Assembly (NCBI RefSeq): GCF_027563345.1
Contig: NZ_JAMKBK010000001.1
Reading direction: 5' to 3' (one strand)
Source of the DNA: Psychrobacillus psychrodurans
GTDB taxonomy: Bacteria; Bacillota; Bacilli; Bacillales_A; Planococcaceae
DNA: 64,000 bases
The notes beneath the pieces are model-generated. The model did not search any database, was not told where the DNA came from, and saw nothing but the letters and a program-made list of their open reading frames with translations. The position numbers and the translations under genes were made by a program. Shown piece after piece: positions 1-8,166 of the stretch; within the stretch, counting starts at the first letter, position 1; every line of letters starts with the position of its first letter.

Positions 1-1
1 T

Positions 2-196
2 TTGCGACAAATTGTCATTGTAAATGAACCAAATGCAGCGTTAGGTGGTCATGCAGCAATGGTAGAAGCATTACCGCCTCCAGAAACGGTTCAGATGGCT
101 GCTATTTTATTGGCAACCTTACCAATACTTATTGTTTATCCGTTCTTACAAAAACATTTTGCAAAAGGAGTGATGCTTGGATCTGTAAAAGGATAG
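2..196 (+). CDS. ABC sugar/oligosaccharide importer permease, C-terminal fragment
   Basis: This is the last 64 codons of a gene that begins left of the window; the frame is open from the first bases, so the TTG at position 2 is not a real start. The tail reads PPPETVQMAAILLATLPILI, then YPFLQKHFAKGVMLGSVKG. That is the usual ending of LplC/YtcP-type (BPD_transp_1) inner-membrane permeases of carbohydrate ABC importers, including the last membrane helix and the GVMLGSVKG tail. The next gene encodes a large lipoprotein binding protein of the LplA type, which fits a permease-permease-binding protein operon. The substrate cannot be read from this fragment. Confidence 0.88.
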   Translation: MRQIVIVNEPNAALGGHAAMVEALPPPETVQMAAILLATLPILIVYPFLQKHFAKGVMLGSVKG

Positions 197-260
197 TATT
201 TAGAAAATTGTCGGTACTGCTGTTAAAGAAGCCTTACAAAAGATAAATGGAGGGGTTAAT

Positions 261-1880
261 GTGAAAAATAAGCACCTAATGATTAGCTTTCTACTTCTTT
301 TCCTTAGTTTTATGTTAGTAGCTTGTACGGATGAAAATACAGATGAGAAAGATACAACCGACAAAGATAATGAAACTGCAGGAGAAAAAGCTCCAAATGC
401 ACAGGTTGATCCATTTGATCATAGTGAGAAATATACAATCACGGGGATGACATTCCGTTTCGGTGATCCACCTCCATTAAAAAGTCCTGGTCTAGATATG
501 ATAAATGAGCGATTTAACGTAGATTATAAACCAGAGATTATACCTCAAGGTGATTATGTTGAAAAATCTTCTGCCATTGTAGCATCAGGTTCTATGCCAG
601 ATTTAGTTGGATTCCAAGCTGGCGATACGCGTTTTTATCAATGGGCAGAAGATGGAGCATTTCTACCCCTAGATGACTATTTATCACATTACGAAACATT
701 AGGGAATATTCCAGACTATATTTACAATTCTTTTAAAGTAGACGGAAAGGTATATGGAATTCCGCGTTATTCCAATCCATATCCTGTAACACCAATTATT
801 CGTAAGGATTGGCTCGATAAATTAGGATTGGAAGTACCAACAAACTACGAAGAGTTAGAGAAAGTTGCTATTGCATTTACAAAAGAAGATCCAGATGGGA
901 ATGGAAAGGCAGATACGTATGGAGTAGCTATTGGAGAAAATATTAACCCAAGCTTTAACATGGGAACATATTGGGACTTCAATGCTTGGTATCACCAAAA
1001 TGATGATGGAGATTTTATTCCAGGTATCATTTCTGATGGAAGAAAAGACTTAGTTCAATTTTTTGCTAATTTGTATAAAGAAGGCGCTATGACAAAAGAC
1101 TTTGCCGTTCTTGATTGGGCGAGTACTAATAATGAGTTTTACTCCGGTAAAGCTGGAATTTTCGTAGGCGGTGTCTCCGGGATGTCACAGGAGTATTTCG
1201 ATGGATTATTATCTATTAATCCAGAAGCGAAGCTAGTAGCAATTCCTCCATTTGAAGCACCAGACAAATCGAAAGGATTCACAATGGGTTCAGGTAACTC
1301 AGGTATTCTTGCTTTAAATGCTAATCTTGCAGAAGACGAAGGGAAATTATATCGAGCATTAGAGTTAGTAGACTTTGGGAAAACTTATTTCCCGGCTGAG
1401 GAAAAAAATCCTCAAAATGCGGACTTTGACTTCTATTTAGGTAAAGAAGGAACTGGTTATAATATGGAAAATGGATTACCTGTCCAAATTCCAACGTTCT
1501 CTTCTGAAGGACTTGCGCCATCAACCTATTTCTTGGATAACAGAGAACAGGTTCCAGAGGATGCAAATATTACGTATGCGGATAGCTATACACTACCAGA
1601 GTTGAAAGAAATGACTGCATCATTACAAGAAATGTTTGAAACGAGCGAGTTATATGTCGATCCTTCTCATGGTGTTCTATCACAAACAAACCAAGAAAAA
1701 GGTACAGATTTATTTCAATTCTTAATCAACGAACAATCGAAAATGATCGCTGGTCAAAGACCAATATCTGACTGGGACGCACTAGTTGAAGAGTACCTTG
1801 CAAAAGGTGGCGAAGCGATTATTAAAGAAACAAACGAAGGAATCAAATCTAAAGGATATACAGAAAGAGAATGGAAGTAA
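261..1880 (+). CDS. LplA-type extracellular solute-binding lipoprotein of an ABC importer
   Basis: A 539-residue substrate-binding protein. It starts at GTG 261 behind GGAGGGG at 249-255. The N-terminus is a lipoprotein signal peptide: Lys-rich start, hydrophobic stretch, lipobox LVAC with Cys22 as the predicted lipidated residue, then a charged, Asp/Glu/Lys-rich linker. The large size (about 540 aa) and segments such as YGIPRYSNPYPVTPIIRKDW and DPDGNGKADTYG match the LplA/YtcQ group that works with LplB/LplC permeases on oligosaccharides or modified sugars. The preceding gene is such a permease. An intrinsic terminator follows 4 bases after the stop, so this is the last gene of the importer operon. 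No ATPase is visible; this class normally shares MsmX-type ATPases encoded elsewhere. The substrate is unknown. Confidence 0.9.
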   Translation: MKNKHLMISFLLLFLSFMLVACTDENTDEKDTTDKDNETAGEKAPNAQVDPFDHSEKYTITGMTFRFGDPPPLKSPGLDMINERFNVDYKPEIIPQGDYVEKSSAIVASGSMPDLVGFQAGDTRFYQWAEDGAFLPLDDYLSHYETLGNIPDYIYNSFKVDGKVYGIPRYSNPYPVTPIIRKDWLDKLGLEVPTNYEELEKVAIAFTKEDPDGNGKADTYGVAIGENINPSFNMGTYWDFNAWYHQNDDGDFIPGIISDGRKDLVQFFANLYKEGAMTKDFAVLDWASTNNEFYSGKAGIFVGGVSGMSQEYFDGLLSINPEAKLVAIPPFEAPDKSKGFTMGSGNSGILALNANLAEDEGKLYRALELVDFGKTYFPAEEKNPQNADFDFYLGKEGTGYNMENGLPVQIPTFSSEGLAPSTYFLDNREQVPEDANITYADSYTLPELKEMTASLQEMFETSELYVDPSHGVLSQTNQEKGTDLFQFLINEQSKMIAGQRPISDWDALVEEYLAKGGEAIIKETNEGIKSKGYTEREWK

Positions 1881-1883
1881 TAT

Positions 1884-1921
1884 AAAAATGACCTGTTCGC
1901 TAATGCGAGCAGGTCATTTTT
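1884..1921 (+). terminator. Intrinsic terminator after the solute-binding protein gene
   Basis: AAAAATGACCTG and CAGGTCATTTTT form a stem with the inner TTCGC/GCGAG pairing around a TAAT loop, followed by T-rich sequence. It starts 4 bases after the stop codon. Confidence 0.9.
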
Positions 1922-1956
1922 CTAAAAAATTTTGCAAAACTGCTGACGCTTTTTGT

Positions 1957-2109
1957 TCGGGCGTATAGGGTTTTGCCCCGGTCGCATAGGACTAAATGAT
2001 GGGGGGATAGAGCGCTATGTCGGGCGAATAAGTACAGCTCGGGCGTATAGGGTTTCGTCCCGTTCGCATAGGACTAAACCACGAGCGAAAGAGCGCTATG
2101 TCGGACATT
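1957..2109 (+). repeat. Two tandem copies of a GC-richer ~71-bp repeat (period 82 bp)
   Basis: Copy 1 (1957-2027) and copy 2 (2039-2109) share TCGGGCGTATAGGGTTT, then CGCATAGGACTAAA, then AGAGCGCTATGTCGG. They differ mainly in the middle (ATGATGGGGGG versus CCACGAGCGAA). The block is clearly richer in GC than its surroundings. No convincing gene uses it, although a short open frame runs across it. The remaining bases up to 2343 hold only AT-rich sequence and the next ribosome binding site. Confidence 0.8.
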
Positions 2110-2342
2110 CACACACCCGCTCGGTCAGAAAGAGATCATTCTCATGTTATAAGCTCTTGTCGATGGGGATGATGTAACCTTATTATCCCTAGGGTCTTTA
2201 GAAAATATATGTGGATGCATTTTTCTTTTTTGAGAATTCCTCCACCCAAATTAAAGACTTATTAAAGTCATGTCATAAATTTAGTCGGTAAGCTAATATA
2301 ATTATAGAGTATTCTGAATAATTTGTTAGAGGGGGAATTAGT

Positions 2343-3587
2343 GTGGTTGTGGAGGGAAAAACAGAATTAGCAAAGGATAGTAAAATCTCAAAAAGGAAGA
2401 ATATATTTAATTATCTTGGACCGGCTTTAATCACTTCGGCCTTAGTATTAGGTCCAGGAAGTGTTACGCTATCTTCTAAAATTGGGGCAATATATGGCAC
2501 ACAATTAGTTTGGACCATTATTTTAGCTATTATTTTAATGATGGTATTTACAGAAATGAGTACTCGGATTGGTTTAGCAGCTGATCATAGTTTCATTCAA
2601 ACAATTAAGAAAAAATGGGGATTGCTCGCTGGAGTATTAATAGGGGTTGGTGCATTTTTGGTTACCGCATCATTCCAAGCAGGTAATGCAATTGGTACAG
2701 GGATAGCTATATCTACAGTTACAAATATGGATCCTACCATTTGGATTATCATCTTTACTCTCATATCTATTGGATTATTATTTGCAAAACAGTTTTATCA
2801 AATTCTTGAAAAAATGATGCTGGTCTTAGTAGTTATTATGTTACTGGCATTTTTGATCACTGTTATAGTAGTCCAACCATCATTAGTGGATATTTTCAAA
2901 GGATTCATACCGGTGTTACCTGAAGGAAGTATGGGGTTAATCATAGCACTATTTGCAACAAGCTTTTCCATTGTTGGAGCTGTATATCAATCTTATTTGG
3001 TAAAAGAAAAAGGTTGGAAAATTACAGATGCTGCAAGTGGTCGTAAGGAATCCTTTTTAGGAATTTTTCTTCTAGGTTTTATTTCTTTCCTAATAATGAT
3101 TACAGCTGCAACTATTTTGAAGCCTCAGGGACTTATCGTTAATGATGCAAGTGAAATGGGCTTAGCGTTAGAACCACTTTTTGGTAACTGGTCTACTATT
3201 GTCTTTATGCTCGGATTGTTTGGGGCATCCTTTTCTTCACTGATGGGGAATGCAACGATTGGTGGATCATTACTAGCGGATGGTCTTGGCATTGGCAGCA
3301 ACTTGTCGAATATGAAGGTGAAACTACTAATTATTTTAGTGATGCTCTTCGGTTCTATCATTGGGATTGTATTTGGTTCTGCTCCATTGAATCTAATTGT
3401 TTTTGCACAAGCCATTACGATATTTGTTGTGCCTTTTATAGCAATTGCTATTTTAGTAGTAGCTAATGATAAAAATATTATGGGAGAACTTAAAAATAAA
3501 TTATTAAGCAATGTCCTAGGGATTATTGGACTAATAGTTTTAATCTATTTAGCTTTCAATAATATAAAAAATATCTTTTTTTCATAA
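2343..3587 (+). CDS. Nramp-family (APC-fold) transporter with altered metal-site motifs
   Basis: A 414-residue membrane protein with about 11 hydrophobic helices. It starts at GTG 2343 behind AGAGGGGG (2328-2335). The first helix reads NYLGPALITSALVLGPGSVT. In Nramp/MntH transporters this helix carries the metal-binding DPGN motif, but here residues 37-40 are GPGS. In the sixth helix the usual MPH motif is replaced by VGAVYQSYLVKEK. The fold therefore looks Nramp-like while the Asp, Asn and Met metal ligands are missing. It sits 18 bases before an epimerase and a DHDPS-family gene, so an organic substrate or a co-transported ion other than Mn2+/Fe2+ is plausible. That substrate proposal is inference; the family assignment is fairly secure. 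Confidence 0.8.
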   Translation: MVVEGKTELAKDSKISKRKNIFNYLGPALITSALVLGPGSVTLSSKIGAIYGTQLVWTIILAIILMMVFTEMSTRIGLAADHSFIQTIKKKWGLLAGVLIGVGAFLVTASFQAGNAIGTGIAISTVTNMDPTIWIIIFTLISIGLLFAKQFYQILEKMMLVLVVIMLLAFLITVIVVQPSLVDIFKGFIPVLPEGSMGLIIALFATSFSIVGAVYQSYLVKEKGWKITDAASGRKESFLGIFLLGFISFLIMITAATILKPQGLIVNDASEMGLALEPLFGNWSTIVFMLGLFGASFSSLMGNATIGGSLLADGLGIGSNLSNMKVKLLIILVMLFGSIIGIVFGSAPLNLIVFAQAITIFVVPFIAIAILVVANDKNIMGELKNKLLSNVLGIIGLIVLIYLAFNNIKNIFFS

Positions 3588-3605
3588 GAAATTGGAGGGA
3601 TTCAT

Positions 3606-4622
3606 TTGAAAACAGTTGAAGAACTTGAATACTTAATGACCGAACCATCTGATGCACTAGTAGAAGATATGATGAAAATAGATGGTAATATATTGATATT
3701 AGGCATTGGAGGTAAGATGGGACCTACTTTAGCGATGATGGCGAAAAGAGCTATTGATAAAGCTGGTTTAGATAAGAAGGTAATCGGCGTATCCCGCTTT
3801 TCCAATGGAACATTGAAAGAAGATTTAGAAAAAGCAGGAATCGAAACAATTTCCACAGATCTATTAGATGATGAACAATTGAAACTGCTTCCGAAAGAGA
3901 AAAATATCATATATATGGCGGGCAATAAATTTGGTACAACTGGCAATGAACATTTTACCTGGGCGATGAATACATACCTGCCTGGAAGAGTAGCAGAGTA
4001 CTTTAAAGGATCCAACATTGTCGCTTTCTCAACTGGGAATGTATACCCATTAGTGCCTTTGACTTCAGGTGGCTGTGATGAATTGCATGAAGTTGCTCCG
4101 GTTGGCGAGTATGGTCAATCTTCCCTTGGGAGAGAACGAGTGTTTACTTATTTCTCTCATAAGGATAATACGCCATTAACCGTATTCAGATTAAACTATG
4201 CGATCGATATGAGATATGGTGTCTTACTCGAAATTGCTCGCTCTGTGAATAACGGGGTACCTTTAGATTTATCGATGGGTCATGTGAATGTCATTTGGCA
4301 GGGGGATGCAAATGAATATGCAATAAGATCGTTATTAATAGCAAGCTCACCTCCAACCATTTTAAATGTAACGGGCCCAGAAACGTTACCAGTTCGATGG
4401 CTTGCCAATGAGTTTGGAAAATTGCTAGGGAAGACTCCAATATTTGATGGAGTAGAAAAGGAAAATGCTCTATTAAATAATGCGAGTAAGGCACATAAGT
4501 TATTTGGATATCCAAGAGTCTCCATAAGAGAAATGATTGAATGGACAGCAGACTGGGTAGCAAATGATGGAGAAACGATTAATAAACCAACTCACTTTCA
4601 GGAACGGAAGGGGCAATTCTAA
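3606..4622 (+). CDS. NAD(P)-dependent epimerase/dehydratase family protein (extended SDR)
   Basis: A 338-residue protein starting at TTG 3606 behind TTGGAGGGA. The N-terminal Rossmann segment ILILGIGGKMGPTLAMMAKR carries a GxGGxxG-type nucleotide-binding loop. The middle has VAFSTGNVYPL and later YGQSSLGRE, the region where the catalytic Ser/Tyr of extended SDRs normally lies; the canonical YxxxK is not clean, since the Lys position reads as Arg (YGQSSLGRER). The C-terminal part binds the sugar or other substrate in this family. The stop codon is immediately followed by the ATG of the DHDPS-family gene, so the two are translationally coupled. Together with the neighbouring oxidoreductase this suggests catabolism of a sugar-like or keto-acid compound. 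Reaction and substrate are not known. Confidence 0.8.
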   Translation: MKTVEELEYLMTEPSDALVEDMMKIDGNILILGIGGKMGPTLAMMAKRAIDKAGLDKKVIGVSRFSNGTLKEDLEKAGIETISTDLLDDEQLKLLPKEKNIIYMAGNKFGTTGNEHFTWAMNTYLPGRVAEYFKGSNIVAFSTGNVYPLVPLTSGGCDELHEVAPVGEYGQSSLGRERVFTYFSHKDNTPLTVFRLNYAIDMRYGVLLEIARSVNNGVPLDLSMGHVNVIWQGDANEYAIRSLLIASSPPTILNVTGPETLPVRWLANEFGKLLGKTPIFDGVEKENALLNNASKAHKLFGYPRVSIREMIEWTADWVANDGETINKPTHFQERKGQF

Positions 4623-5681
4623 ATGGCTTTATCACAAGACCTACAAAAACATTTACAAGATGGTGCCTTTATCCCTGCTCATCCATTAGCATTGACAAGT
4701 GATAAACAATTAGATGAATATGCTCAAAGGAGATTGACTAGATACTATATAGAGGCTGGAGTAGGTGGTATTGCAGTTGGTGTTCATACGACTCAATTTG
4801 AAATTAGAGATCCTCAGTTTAATCTATATGAAATTGTTTTACGTTTAGCGCTGGAAGAAGTCGAAAAAGCACAGCTACAGCGTCCGTTTCTAAAAATAGC
4901 GGGTGTTTGTGGAGGTACGGAGCAGGCATTAGAAGAGACAAAAATAGCTAAAGCACTAGGCTATGATATGGTGCTTTTAAGTAATGGTGGATTACATCAG
5001 TATTCAGAAGATAATCTTATTGAACGGACAAAAGTTGTTGCAAATGAATTACCTGTGTTTGGGTTTTATTTACAACCAGCTGTTGGAGGACGAATTTTTA
5101 GCTATGAATTCTGGGAGGAGTTTGCTAGTGTCGATAATGTGGTCGGTATTAAAATGGCTCCTTTTGATAGATATTTAACCTTAGATGTAATACGAGCGGT
5201 TTGTGCGTCTCCAAGAAAAGATGAAATTGCACTCTACACTGGCAATGACGATAATATTGTTTTAGATTTATTTGCAGCATACCAGTTTGAAGTAGAAGGT
5301 AAAATGGAAAGTAAAAGCATAGTAGGTGGTCTTTTAGGACATTGGTCGGTATGGACGCATAAGGCTGTAAAGCTATTTGAGAAAATAAAACAGGCCAGAC
5401 TCGATAATGACATAGATAAACATTGGTTTTCTATTGCGCAGGATGTAACAGATGCAAACTCTGCATTCTTCGATTCAAAAAATGCATTCAAAGGAAGTAT
5501 TGCTGGGATTAATGAAGTGCTTAGTAGACAAGGGCTTCTGCAGGGGAATTGGTGTTTAATTGATCATGAAACTTTAAGTCCAGGTCAGGCAAACGAAATC
5601 GATCGTGTTTATGCAACCTATCCGCAGTTAAATGATGATGCATTTGTACAGGAGTTTCTTCGTAATGATAAAAACCAATAA
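4623..5681 (+). CDS. Dihydrodipicolinate synthase (DapA/NanA)-superfamily lyase
   Basis: A 352-residue TIM-barrel class I lyase, about 50 residues longer than DapA because of an extended C-terminus. The probable Schiff-base lysine is Lys177 in VVGIKMAPFDRY, and the conserved barrel Tyr is Tyr149 in GFYLQP. The usual GTTGE phosphate/carboxylate-binding loop of DapA is replaced near GVHTTQF, so it is unlikely to be the lysine-pathway enzyme. It begins directly after the stop of the epimerase gene. Expected chemistry is aldol cleavage or dehydration of a 2-keto-3-deoxy acid through a Schiff base in the cytoplasm. The exact substrate is not readable. A hairpin follows the gene. Confidence 0.85.
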   Translation: MALSQDLQKHLQDGAFIPAHPLALTSDKQLDEYAQRRLTRYYIEAGVGGIAVGVHTTQFEIRDPQFNLYEIVLRLALEEVEKAQLQRPFLKIAGVCGGTEQALEETKIAKALGYDMVLLSNGGLHQYSEDNLIERTKVVANELPVFGFYLQPAVGGRIFSYEFWEEFASVDNVVGIKMAPFDRYLTLDVIRAVCASPRKDEIALYTGNDDNIVLDLFAAYQFEVEGKMESKSIVGGLLGHWSVWTHKAVKLFEKIKQARLDNDIDKHWFSIAQDVTDANSAFFDSKNAFKGSIAGINEVLSRQGLLQGNWCLIDHETLSPGQANEIDRVYATYPQLNDDAFVQEFLRNDKNQ

Positions 5682-5683
5682 AA

Positions 5684-5725
5684 AGTAGGAAAAGACACAT
5701 TAGCAATCATGTGTCTTTTCCTACT
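5684..5725 (+). other. Perfect 17-bp inverted repeat between lyase gene and regulator gene
   Basis: The left arm AGTAGGAAAAGACACAT (5684-5700) pairs perfectly with ATGTGTCTTTTCCTACT (5709-5725) around an 8-base loop. On the plus strand no T-tract follows; the regulator's ribosome binding site starts 2 bases later. It could be a transcription attenuator, a terminator lacking its U-tail, or an mRNA-stabilising structure. A protein-binding site for the regulator encoded next is also possible. Confidence 0.75.
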
Positions 5726-5740
5726 GGAAAGGAAGAGGAT

Positions 5741-7063
5741 ATGAAATCTCATATAAAGGTAGGAGTAATTGGTCCGACTTGGATTTATGACACGCTTGTT
5801 CGCTGCTTTAACCTTTTCCCTACCATACAACCGATTTTCCGTTTGTCTGATGAAATAGATAGAGCAAAAGAATTCACAGCGGAGTTAAGAGATAAAGTGG
5901 ATTGTCTATTTTATTCGGGACGAATTCCATATTTGGTCGCTAAAGAAGAGGTGCCAATGGAAGTTCCAGCATTTTATATACCGTTAAAAGGAGCGGGATT
6001 ATACCAAGCACTTTATAAAATGAAAAATAAAATGAATTTCACTCATATAAGTTTTGATGGAATTCAAAGTGACTATATTGAAATTGTAAAAAAAAATGTA
6101 GAAGAAACGTTTAGTTATGATAACTACAATAACTTAGTTTCTCTTGAAAACGTGGACGAGATTCTAAATTTTCATATGGAAAACTTGGAAAAATGTTCTT
6201 CTGCGGTTGTAATTACAAGCTTGAAATTAGTAAGTGAATTATTGACAAATAATAATATTACAAATGAATGGCTGAAGCCTTCAGAAGAAGATATTATTGT
6301 GTCTATTGAAAGAATGCTATTAGGAACTAATCAACGAAAGCAAAAAGAAATGCAAATTATTATAGGAAGAATCTTTATAGAAAACTCAACTGCTATAGCA
6401 AATGATTTTATGACAGAGCAGCAAATACAAAAAAGATATCATACTACATATCGAATGTTACTCCATTTTGCTGAGCAAATGAGCGGTTATTTGACTGCAT
6501 TAAGTAGCACAGAATATTTGTTTGTCACAAACCGTGGAATATTTGAAAGAGTTACAGAAGGGTATAAAGTATTGCCGATTGTAGATGAATTGAAGAAGAA
6601 AATAGGTGTAACCTTATCTATTGGTATTGGATTTGGATTTTCTGCATTAGAGGCAGGCTCTCATGCGAGAGTAGCGCTTATTCAAGCACAAGAAAATGGC
6701 GGAGATAGCTGTTATATAGTTAGTGAAGATAGAAGTGTATTTGGACCAATTGATATAGCGGCACCTATGAAATATCCGCTTGCAGTGACAGATCAACTCT
6801 TAATCCAAAAATCAGAGACAGTCGGTATGAATGCAGCGAACATAGAAAAGACGATGGCTCTAATTCGAAGAAAAAAGAAAAATGAATTTACGGCCCATGA
6901 GCTTGCTTCTGTTTTGGGTATTACACCAAGGAGTGCTCATAGAATTGTTCAATCATGGTTGGATGCTTCTTTAATAGAGGTGATTGGAACAGAGAAAATG
7001 TCGAGAAGAGGTAGACCACGCCAGGTTTTCACACTATTAAATAGTGAGGAGATTAGTATATGA
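5741..7063 (+). CDS. Transcriptional regulator: sensor-like N-terminus, GGDEF/cyclohydrolase-like middle, C-terminal winged helix
   Basis: The start is placed at ATG 5741 behind GGAAAGGAAGAGG, giving 440 residues; an upstream in-frame ATP-independent candidate at 5711 lies inside a hairpin and has no ribosome binding site. Residues about 1-90 form an alpha/beta domain (HIKVGVIGPTWIYDTLVRC). The middle part, near GVTLSIGIGFGFSALEAGSH, resembles the degenerate GGDEF/GTP cyclohydrolase III-like fold. The last about 70 residues (FTAHELASVLGITPRSAHRI, then SRRGRPRQ) are a winged helix-turn-helix. This architecture is seen in Firmicutes regulators next to catabolic genes. It overlaps the next gene by 4 bases (ATGA). 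Its ligand is unknown. Confidence 0.7.
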   Translation: MKSHIKVGVIGPTWIYDTLVRCFNLFPTIQPIFRLSDEIDRAKEFTAELRDKVDCLFYSGRIPYLVAKEEVPMEVPAFYIPLKGAGLYQALYKMKNKMNFTHISFDGIQSDYIEIVKKNVEETFSYDNYNNLVSLENVDEILNFHMENLEKCSSAVVITSLKLVSELLTNNNITNEWLKPSEEDIIVSIERMLLGTNQRKQKEMQIIIGRIFIENSTAIANDFMTEQQIQKRYHTTYRMLLHFAEQMSGYLTALSSTEYLFVTNRGIFERVTEGYKVLPIVDELKKKIGVTLSIGIGFGFSALEAGSHARVALIQAQENGGDSCYIVSEDRSVFGPIDIAAPMKYPLAVTDQLLIQKSETVGMNAANIEKTMALIRRKKKNEFTAHELASVLGITPRSAHRIVQSWLDASLIEVIGTEKMSRRGRPRQVFTLLNSEEISI

Positions 7064-7932
7064 AAATAGGTTTAATAGGGTTGGATACATCACATAGTGA
7101 AATTTTCACGAGGTTATTAAATGATTCTCAGGCTTCACATTATGTAGCAGGAGCTAAGATAACTCATGCTATCCCAACGTATTCTAAGGATTTACCTATT
7201 AGTCGTGAACGCTTCCCTAATTACTATAAAATAGTCACAAGTAAATATGGAGTAATACCAGTTGAAGACGTTGAAGAGCTAATGACTGTTGTCGATGCAG
7301 TAATTATTGGAACAGTTGATGGAAGAAACCACTTAGATTGGTTTAAGAAAGTAGTTAGCTATAGTAAACCGGTTTTTATTGATAAACCAGTTGTTATGAG
7401 CAGCGACGAAATGAAAGAATTGATTAATCTCAGTAAAGTTCATCACACTCCAGTCATGAGTTCCTCATCCTTAAGATTTTCAGAATCAGTCATAGCAGTA
7501 GCTAATAATACAGAAATCGAGAGTGGCTACTTTTTTGGACCAACACCTCGCCAACAACAAATGCCAGGATACTTTTGGTATGGAATTCACTTACTAGAGA
7601 TGGTTGTAACAATTTTTGGTACGAAAGTTAAACACATAAAAATAGAAACATATCCGGATTGTGAACAAATTCATATGACATTTGCAAGTGGAAAACATGT
7701 AATCATCAGAGGAGAAAACGACTGGCATAATCGTTTTGGAGCAATCCTTCATTCAAAGGAAAGCGTTCATTCCCTACGATTATGGGAAGAAGAGAAGCCT
7801 TACTACGCCGGACTAATCGAGCAAGTCGTGCATTTCTTTGAAACTGGAGTATCACCAGTACCGATAGAGGAGACGGAGCAAATTATCGAATTGATAGAAA
7901 GGATTGCGTCCCTGTGCAGGGACCAATTCTGA
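7060..7932 (+). CDS. Gfo/Idh/MocA-family oxidoreductase
   Basis: A 290-residue NAD(P)-dependent oxidoreductase. The N-terminus MKIGLIGLDTSH is a Rossmann nucleotide-binding start, though the usual GxGxxG reads GLDTSH. The central VFIDKPVVMSSDEM segment contains the family's EKP-like motif as DKP, whose Lys is normally catalytic, and YFWYGIHLLEMV matches the GxHxxD-type helix that holds the catalytic His. The start overlaps the stop of the regulator gene (ATGA). The last eight codons and the stop are encoded by a repeat element (7908 onward), so the C-terminal ASLCRDQF was probably acquired when the element inserted. It likely oxidises a sugar or cyclitol derivative handled by this cluster. 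Confidence 0.82.
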   Translation: MKIGLIGLDTSHSEIFTRLLNDSQASHYVAGAKITHAIPTYSKDLPISRERFPNYYKIVTSKYGVIPVEDVEELMTVVDAVIIGTVDGRNHLDWFKKVVSYSKPVFIDKPVVMSSDEMKELINLSKVHHTPVMSSSSLRFSESVIAVANNTEIESGYFFGPTPRQQQMPGYFWYGIHLLEMVVTIFGTKVKHIKIETYPDCEQIHMTFASGKHVIIRGENDWHNRFGAILHSKESVHSLRLWEEEKPYYAGLIEQVVHFFETGVSPVPIEETEQIIELIERIASLCRDQF

Positions 7933-7946
7933 AAGTTAACTACAAT
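7908..7946 (+). repeat. REP element, copy 1 (carries the stop of the upstream gene)
   Basis: GTCCCTGTGCAGGGACC, then AATTCTGA, then AAGTTAACTACAATT. This copy forms a perfect self-hairpin (GTCCCTG/CAGGGAC). The TGA inside it is the stop of the Gfo/Idh/MocA gene. Confidence 0.85.
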
Positions 7947-7949
7947 TTG

Positions 7950-8003
7950 GTCCCTGTGTAAGAAGCAATTCAGAATAGTGTTGAAGTTGTGTTTTACACA
8001 GCG
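7950..8003 (+). repeat. REP element, copy 2 with degenerate inverted partner
   Basis: GTCCCTGTGTAAGAAGCAAT plus TCAGAATAGTG forms the left half; GTGTTTTACACAGCGGCAC (about 7989-8007) is a decayed right half. The same arrangement is better preserved at 33443-33499. Confidence 0.8.
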
Positions 8004-8015
8004 GCACCTCGAACG

Positions 8016-8053
8016 CACACTCTCTAGGGTTCAACTGGAGGGTGTGTTTTTTT
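8016..8053 (+). terminator. Intrinsic terminator bracketed by REP copies
   Basis: CACACTCTCTAG (8016-8027) pairs with CTGGAGGGTGTG (8035-8046), then seven T. It ends the catabolic cluster that starts upstream. Confidence 0.9.
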
Positions 8054-8055
8054 GT

Positions 8056-8078
8056 GTCCCTGTGTGCCAAACAATTAT
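8056..8078 (+). repeat. REP element, copy 3
   Basis: GTCCCTGTGTGCCAAACAAT followed by TA, beginning 2 bases after the T-tract of the preceding terminator. Confidence 0.82.
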
Positions 8079-8166
8079 AAATATTAAGAAAAAAATGTGT
8101 TATTATATTATTCATGTAGTATGCAATATATAGGCGAGGTAGTTTAATCGCAAAGGGGAGTTGAAG

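Noticed and set aside
1953..2177. 74-codon open frame across the tandem repeat
   Set aside because: It exists only because the GC-rich repeat lacks stops; there is no ribosome binding site and the residues simply repeat with the DNA.
7908..8078. CRISPR array
   Set aside because: The short repeats are irregularly spaced, vary in sequence, recur singly across the window and have no cas genes nearby; they fit REP elements.
8161..8166. TTG start for the CdaR-type gene
   Set aside because: It directly abuts the Shine-Dalgarno AGGGGAG; the ATG two codons later is correctly spaced.
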